Source: Hydra vulgaris
Lineage: Eukaryota > Cnidaria > Hydrozoa > Anthoathecata > Hydridae
Direction of reading: 5' to 3'
Assembly: GCF_038396675.1 (NCBI RefSeq)
Contig: NC_088921.1
Location: forward strand, 64,882,001 to 64,946,000
DNA: 64,000 nt
Shown here: positions 60,027 to 64,000 of the stretch, one piece after another
How the letters are laid out: every line of letters starts with the position of its first letter
Position numbering within the stretch: position 1 is the first letter of the stretch
Position numbers and translations under genes: made by a program
The notes under the pieces: model-generated
Seen by the model: the letters and a program-made list of their open reading frames with translations, nothing else
The model's database searches: none
What the model was told of the DNA's origin: nothing

Positions 60027-62168
60027 GTGCACCAAGCCCTCTCTCTTTATCCATCAGTCTATATTGTTGTTATTGTCGGTGACTTTAATGCTCATCACAA
60101 TGAATGGCTTGGCTCTAGTGCCAGTGACTCTGCTGGTGTTAAGGCCTTCAACTTTTGCCTTTCTCAATCTCTTACTCAAATAGTCAACTTTCCAACTCGC
60201 TTTCTAAACAGCCCGAATCATTTACCTTCTCTACTCAACCGATGTCTTGTTTCTGATCCTAGTCAGTGCTCAGTTTATCCACATTTACCCTTAGGCGCTT
60301 CTGATTACGGTTTGATCTCTCTAAAACTATTATCTCATTATACTCCTTTATCAGAAGCCCCTTATTATCGTACCTCTTACAACTACCTTAAAGCTGACTG
60401 GGATTCTTTCCGTGATTTTCTTCATAATGGCACTTGGGTAGAAAACGTTCGTCTTCCTGTCGACAAATGTGCTTCTTACATAACTTCGCGGATTCAGACT
60501 GGCATGGAATTTTTTATTCCCTCTCGACCATTCCAGGTCAAGCCTCACTCTACTCCATGGTTTTCCTCACATTGTGCTGTTGCAATTGCCAATCGAAACC
60601 GTTACTTTCGTATCTATCAGCAAAGCAGTTCTCCAGAAAACAGATTGTAAAAAGGTTTTGTCTAACGCTAAAGCCGGCTATTCTCAGGTCATGAAATCTC
60701 GTATTTCATCACAAAAGTTAGGCTCTTGTGACTTTTGGAGAATCTTTAATAGTATCAATAATAAGGGCAAATCTGTTATTCCACCTCTCTTGTATTGGTT
60801 CAGACTTTGTCACCTCACCTAAAGACAAAGCTGAATTGTTTGCTAAAAACTTTTTATCAATATTATCTCTTGATTCCACTAGTTACGTTCTACCTGATAT
60901 AACCGTCAAACAGGTTGATCCATTGCTTGACATTGTATCACTACAGCTTCTGTATCTAAAGTGATTTTCTGCTTAGACCCTTTTACAGCTTGTGGTCCGG
61001 ACAACATACCTGTTATAGTCTTGCAGAAGTTTTCCTCCGAGCTGTCGTCAATACTCTCAAAACTATTTAACAAGTTCTTACCTGAGTCTTGTATTCCAGC
61101 CTGCTGGAAAGCGACATCTATTATCCTTATCTTCAAACATTCTGGAGAGCGATCTGATTCGTCTAACAACCGTCCCATTTGTCTTCTTACTATCATAAGC
61201 AAGGTTTTTGAATCTTTAATTAACAAACACTTAACTCTTATCTTGAATCTAATAACTTACTTTCTGATCATCGATATGGATTTCGATCTTTTCATTCTAC
61301 AGCTGATTTGCTAACAGTAATAACTGGTAGGTTTTATTGTGCATTAGATAAAGGTGGAGAGATTAAGGCCATCGTTCTTGACATTTCAAAAGCTTTTGAT
61401 AAAGTTTGGCATGCTGGTCTTCTTCATAAGCTTTTTTCTTACGGTATATCTGACAAGAACTTTAAAATTATTGAATTCTTATTTTCCAATTGTAGAATAC
61501 AAAGTTATCCTCGATGGACAGCACTCTTCTTCTTACTCTGTAGCTTCAGGGGTTCCTCAAGGTTCAATCCTTGACCTTATACTCTTTTTAATTTACATTA
61601 ACGATCTACCAGGTATTCTCACATCTAAGGTGGCATTGTTTGCTGATGATACTACCATTTATTATTTTTGTGATAAGAAGCCAAAACTCTCTGATTGCTT
61701 GGAGGGAATATTTGAGCTTGAAAAGGATCTTACTTCTACTGCAGCATGGGGCTCACAGTGGCTAATGAACTTCAATACAGGTAAAACTTAATTTTTTTCA
61801 GCTAATCGTTATCACAATAGTTTAGATCTAAAATTCATTCTCGTGTTACTCGTCATTCAATTAAGTCTCATCCTTTTTCTGTAACTGTTCCTAAGTACTC
61901 CAAAAACTCTTATTTATCTTGACTTATTCGTCTAGTTTCTTTGGAATTCGTTTCCTTCACCTTTCCTTCGTGATTCATATAATTTGCAATCGTTAATAAT
62001 CATATAATTTGCAAGTCATATAATTTGCAAATCATATAATTTGCAAGTCGTCTGTCAATCGTTATCTTGCTCTTCAGTCTTCGTCTTTTTTCTTCTAGTA
62101 ACTTCCAACTTTAATTAGTGGTTGCTTGCAGCCTTGTTGGAAGCGAAGATGTTTAAAAAAAAAAAAAA
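60027..62168 (+). mobile_element. Non-LTR retrotransposon (APE/RT LINE), copy 2, 5'-truncated
   Basis: Begins inside the endonuclease (IVVIVGDFNAHHNEWLGSS, the GDFNAHH catalytic motif). RT blocks follow: AKAGYSQVMKSRISSQKLGS, FTACGPDNIPVIVLQKFSSE, VLDISKAFDKVWHAGLLHKL (motif A), SVASGVPQGSILDLILFLIY (motif B) and ALFADDTTIYYF (motif C). Thumb sequence is deleted at about 61800-61860. The 3' UTR ends in an A-run at 62155-62168. Same family as 12585-15420 and 27543-27830. About six frame breaks. Confidence 0.88.
61975..62050. repeat. Short tandem expansion in the LINE
   Basis: ATCATATAATTTGCAA-like units repeated about four times in the 3' part, absent from copies 1 and 3. Confidence 0.7.
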
Positions 62169-62169
62169 G

Positions 62170-62757
62170 CGTTATTGTGTTTAAGTAATTATATGAACAT
62201 AGAAGTCGAGCGAGACTTTTCAGCTGGTTATAATACTTCTAGTAGCATACGTTTATTAAGATCACATTTCTTGCAATGGTTCTCCCACATTTGATATTCA
62301 AAACTATAAGTTACGTTTATGTTTTTTGTTTTTTGTTCAGTTTCGTATTATGTATTCAGTTTCGAATTATATTCATTTACAAATGAATTGGTTTATTTTT
62401 ATTTGCCACGCTTTTATACATATTTTAAAAACTATCAATTTTTGAGCTTGTTGATTCTTGAAATATCTAAAAGATAAGTACAATAGTCATTTTGTCATTT
62501 ATAATGTTTATAAGAAATCAATTTCTACGCCGGTATACGCGGGATTGAAAAGTGAAAAATCATCTAATAGTTTTAACTAGAACGTATTAAGTATAGTAAC
62601 AATCAAAACCCCACATCCTGAAACGGGGCTCCATGCTGGAAACTTCTGCGGTCCCTACACCCCTCTATCTTAATGGTTGTGCATACAAAAAAGTATATTT
62701 TTTAGCAGATAAAAAAGGGGAGAGAACCACAAGAAATATAATATGTTTTTCTCTGTA
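62170..62757. other. AT-rich intergenic, nothing recognised
   Basis: No supported feature. Confidence 0.4.
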
Positions 62758-62893
62758 AATTCTAAATATTAAATAGAAGAATGATTTTGAGAGTAAAAGA
62801 GGTTTCTTGAATAACAAACTTTATATTATAAAGTTTGTTTTTTAAGAAACCTCTTTTACTTTCAAAATCTAAATCGTTCTTTTACTTATTTAG
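62758..62893. repeat. Palindromic element, about 60-bp arms
   Basis: AGAGTAAAAGAGGTTTCTTG and ACAAACTTTATA are mirrored across a centre near 62829. Small mismatches and an indel between arms. Confidence 0.8.
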
Positions 62894-63013
62894 AGATTTT
62901 TGTTTTAAAAAGGATTTTTAAAATTTTTTAAAGTTAAAACTCAATTGATCAATTTTTCAAAATTGATTTTTCAACTTAATGACGCTGAAAGGTTTTGAAG
63001 GTTTATTAGCTTA

Positions 63014-63208
63014 AAGATTGAATTGCTTAACTTCACCTTTATCGTGGAATGGTATCAATGTACCCCCTTTAAAAACATTAGTTAACTCTTTAATTCAAAG
63101 CCAGGAAAATTTTTGCAATTTCGATTTAAAGAGTTAAATAATATTTTTAAAGGGGACGCCTCCATACCCTTCCATGATAAAAGTGAAGTTAAGCGCTTCA
63201 ATCATCTA
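63014..63208. repeat. Foldback element, about 80-bp arms
   Basis: GATTGAATTGCTTAACTTCA, then CCCCTTTAAAAA and GTTAACTCTTTAA, are mirrored by the right arm, with a loop of about 30 bp. Imperfect arms suggest an old MITE. Confidence 0.75.
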
Positions 63209-63729
63209 AAATAACCTAAGTACTAGACCTTTGTATTTTTGTTTTGTTTTCTTAAACAAAATTTCTGATTATTTTCCATTTTTATGATATGGTTCTAAGG
63301 ACAACTGTAATTAAAAATATATTATTGTTAAAAAAATGTAACACTACTTATTTAAAAGTATTTAACATTATTTTACCAAGATTGTAATATTTTTTTTTTA
63401 TGATAGCTTATTATTATATTTGTTTAATATGTAAATGATACAACAGGGCTAGTTGATAAGACTTTTGTCTCCTACCTGCCCCCGTCACATCGTAACTAAA
63501 AAATATTGTAAATAATTTATTATAAACATGACGAAATATATAAAGAAAAAAAGAAAATATTGTTATTATTCGACTTTTGAACATAATTTTGTAGAATATT
63601 TTTTAGTTGCTTAGATCACTTTGACATTGAAATAGACAAATCCAAGCATTTAAATAGTTCGCTGATGAGAAAAATATCTCATCAAAGAAGCAGTAAACAC
63701 ACTTGCCCATGATTTCGTCTACCCCCTCT
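63209..63729. other. AT-rich intergenic, nothing recognised
   Basis: No supported feature. Confidence 0.4.
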
Positions 63730-63900
63730 CAAAGCCAACTACCATGTAAGAAAGTGCTGCTACATTGATTAATTTATACCCGTTCTAATCCAAACCCTCA
63801 GTCGACATAGCATGATTCCCTTGCATATTTGCCCTAAATAAGTCGATTTATCAGCACTCCTTTACATGTTCTCCCTAAATCAGTATGATATCAGGTCTTT
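63730..63900. repeat. Degenerate relative of the 42-bp minisatellite foldback repeat
   Basis: CCAAACCCTCAGTCGACATA and related AGTGCTGCTACATTGATT and GTCGATTTATCAGCACTCC strings correspond to the right and left arms of the repeat at 15.8-17.2 kb. A third, diverged copy. Confidence 0.6.
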
Positions 63901-64000
63901 TTTTTTGTAACCTCAAAACCTCGATTTAGAATAGTTTATCTATAAACACGCGTTTATCGTTTATTTATCCATAAACACTCAACCACTTTAGATGCATAAA

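Overview
The window looks like a piece of a hydrozoan genome, most likely Hydra. It is very AT-rich, with kilobases of (TA)n arrays, and is dominated by transposable elements interspersed with one convincing conserved animal gene. The species is inferred from composition, repeat content and gene type; no search was run.

Host genes. The backbone of the left third is an endophilin-B (SH3GLB) gene on the + strand. Six exons (4535-4668, 19023-19115, 19282-19371, 24605-24705, 24797-24953, 25125-25229) encode the second half of the BAR domain, a short proline-rich linker and a complete C-terminal SH3 domain. All junctions have GT/AG sites and compatible phases. The 5' exons are not recognisable here and probably lie upstream. 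The introns are 14.4 kb, 166 bp, 5.2 kb, 91 bp and 171 bp; the two long ones are filled with transposons. Two further host-gene candidates, both on the - strand and both tentative, are a transmembrane exon (26843-27028) and a pair of phase-compatible terminal exons (49287-49117 and 48782-48704).

Mobile elements, left to right. 1-4.5 kb: tRNA-like SINE modules and foldback elements. 4.9-5.2 kb: palindromic MITE. 5.6-11.0 kb: a nearly perfect 2.5-kb-arm inverted duplication of a Penelope-like element (RT plus GIY-YIG) that also carries the end of a mariner transposon; the whole mariner lies at 10.8-11.9 kb. 12.6-15.4 kb: non-LTR retrotransposon. 15.8-18.7 kb: minisatellite-bearing foldback repeats and a 941-bp DNA transposon. 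19.8-24.5 kb, inside a host intron: Penelope fragment, MITE, DD37E Tc1/mariner relative, and an IR/DR-type Tc1. 28.6-32.0 kb: a structurally complete P-element-like (THAP) transposon with 74-bp inverted repeats and an 8-bp target duplication. 33-37 kb: decayed transposase remnants, Tc1 and LINE. 37.6-43.3 kb: two hAT elements, one with a single stop in its transposase. 43.6-46.2 kb: second DD37E relative and LINE. 46.7-52.2 kb: fragments. 53.2-56.8 kb: another hAT with a perfect target duplication. 57.2-59.9 kb: THAP/DDE_Tnp_4 (Harbinger/ISL2EU-like) element split by a nested element carrying a Ulp1-like protease. 60.0-62.2 kb: second copy of the 12.6-15.4 kb LINE.

No CRISPR array, rRNA, functional tRNA or prokaryotic operon was seen. 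Almost every transposase is broken by frameshifts or stops, so the window reads as a graveyard with some recent arrivals. The recent ones are the P element, the Tc1, the hAT at 40-43 kb and the Penelope inverted duplication.
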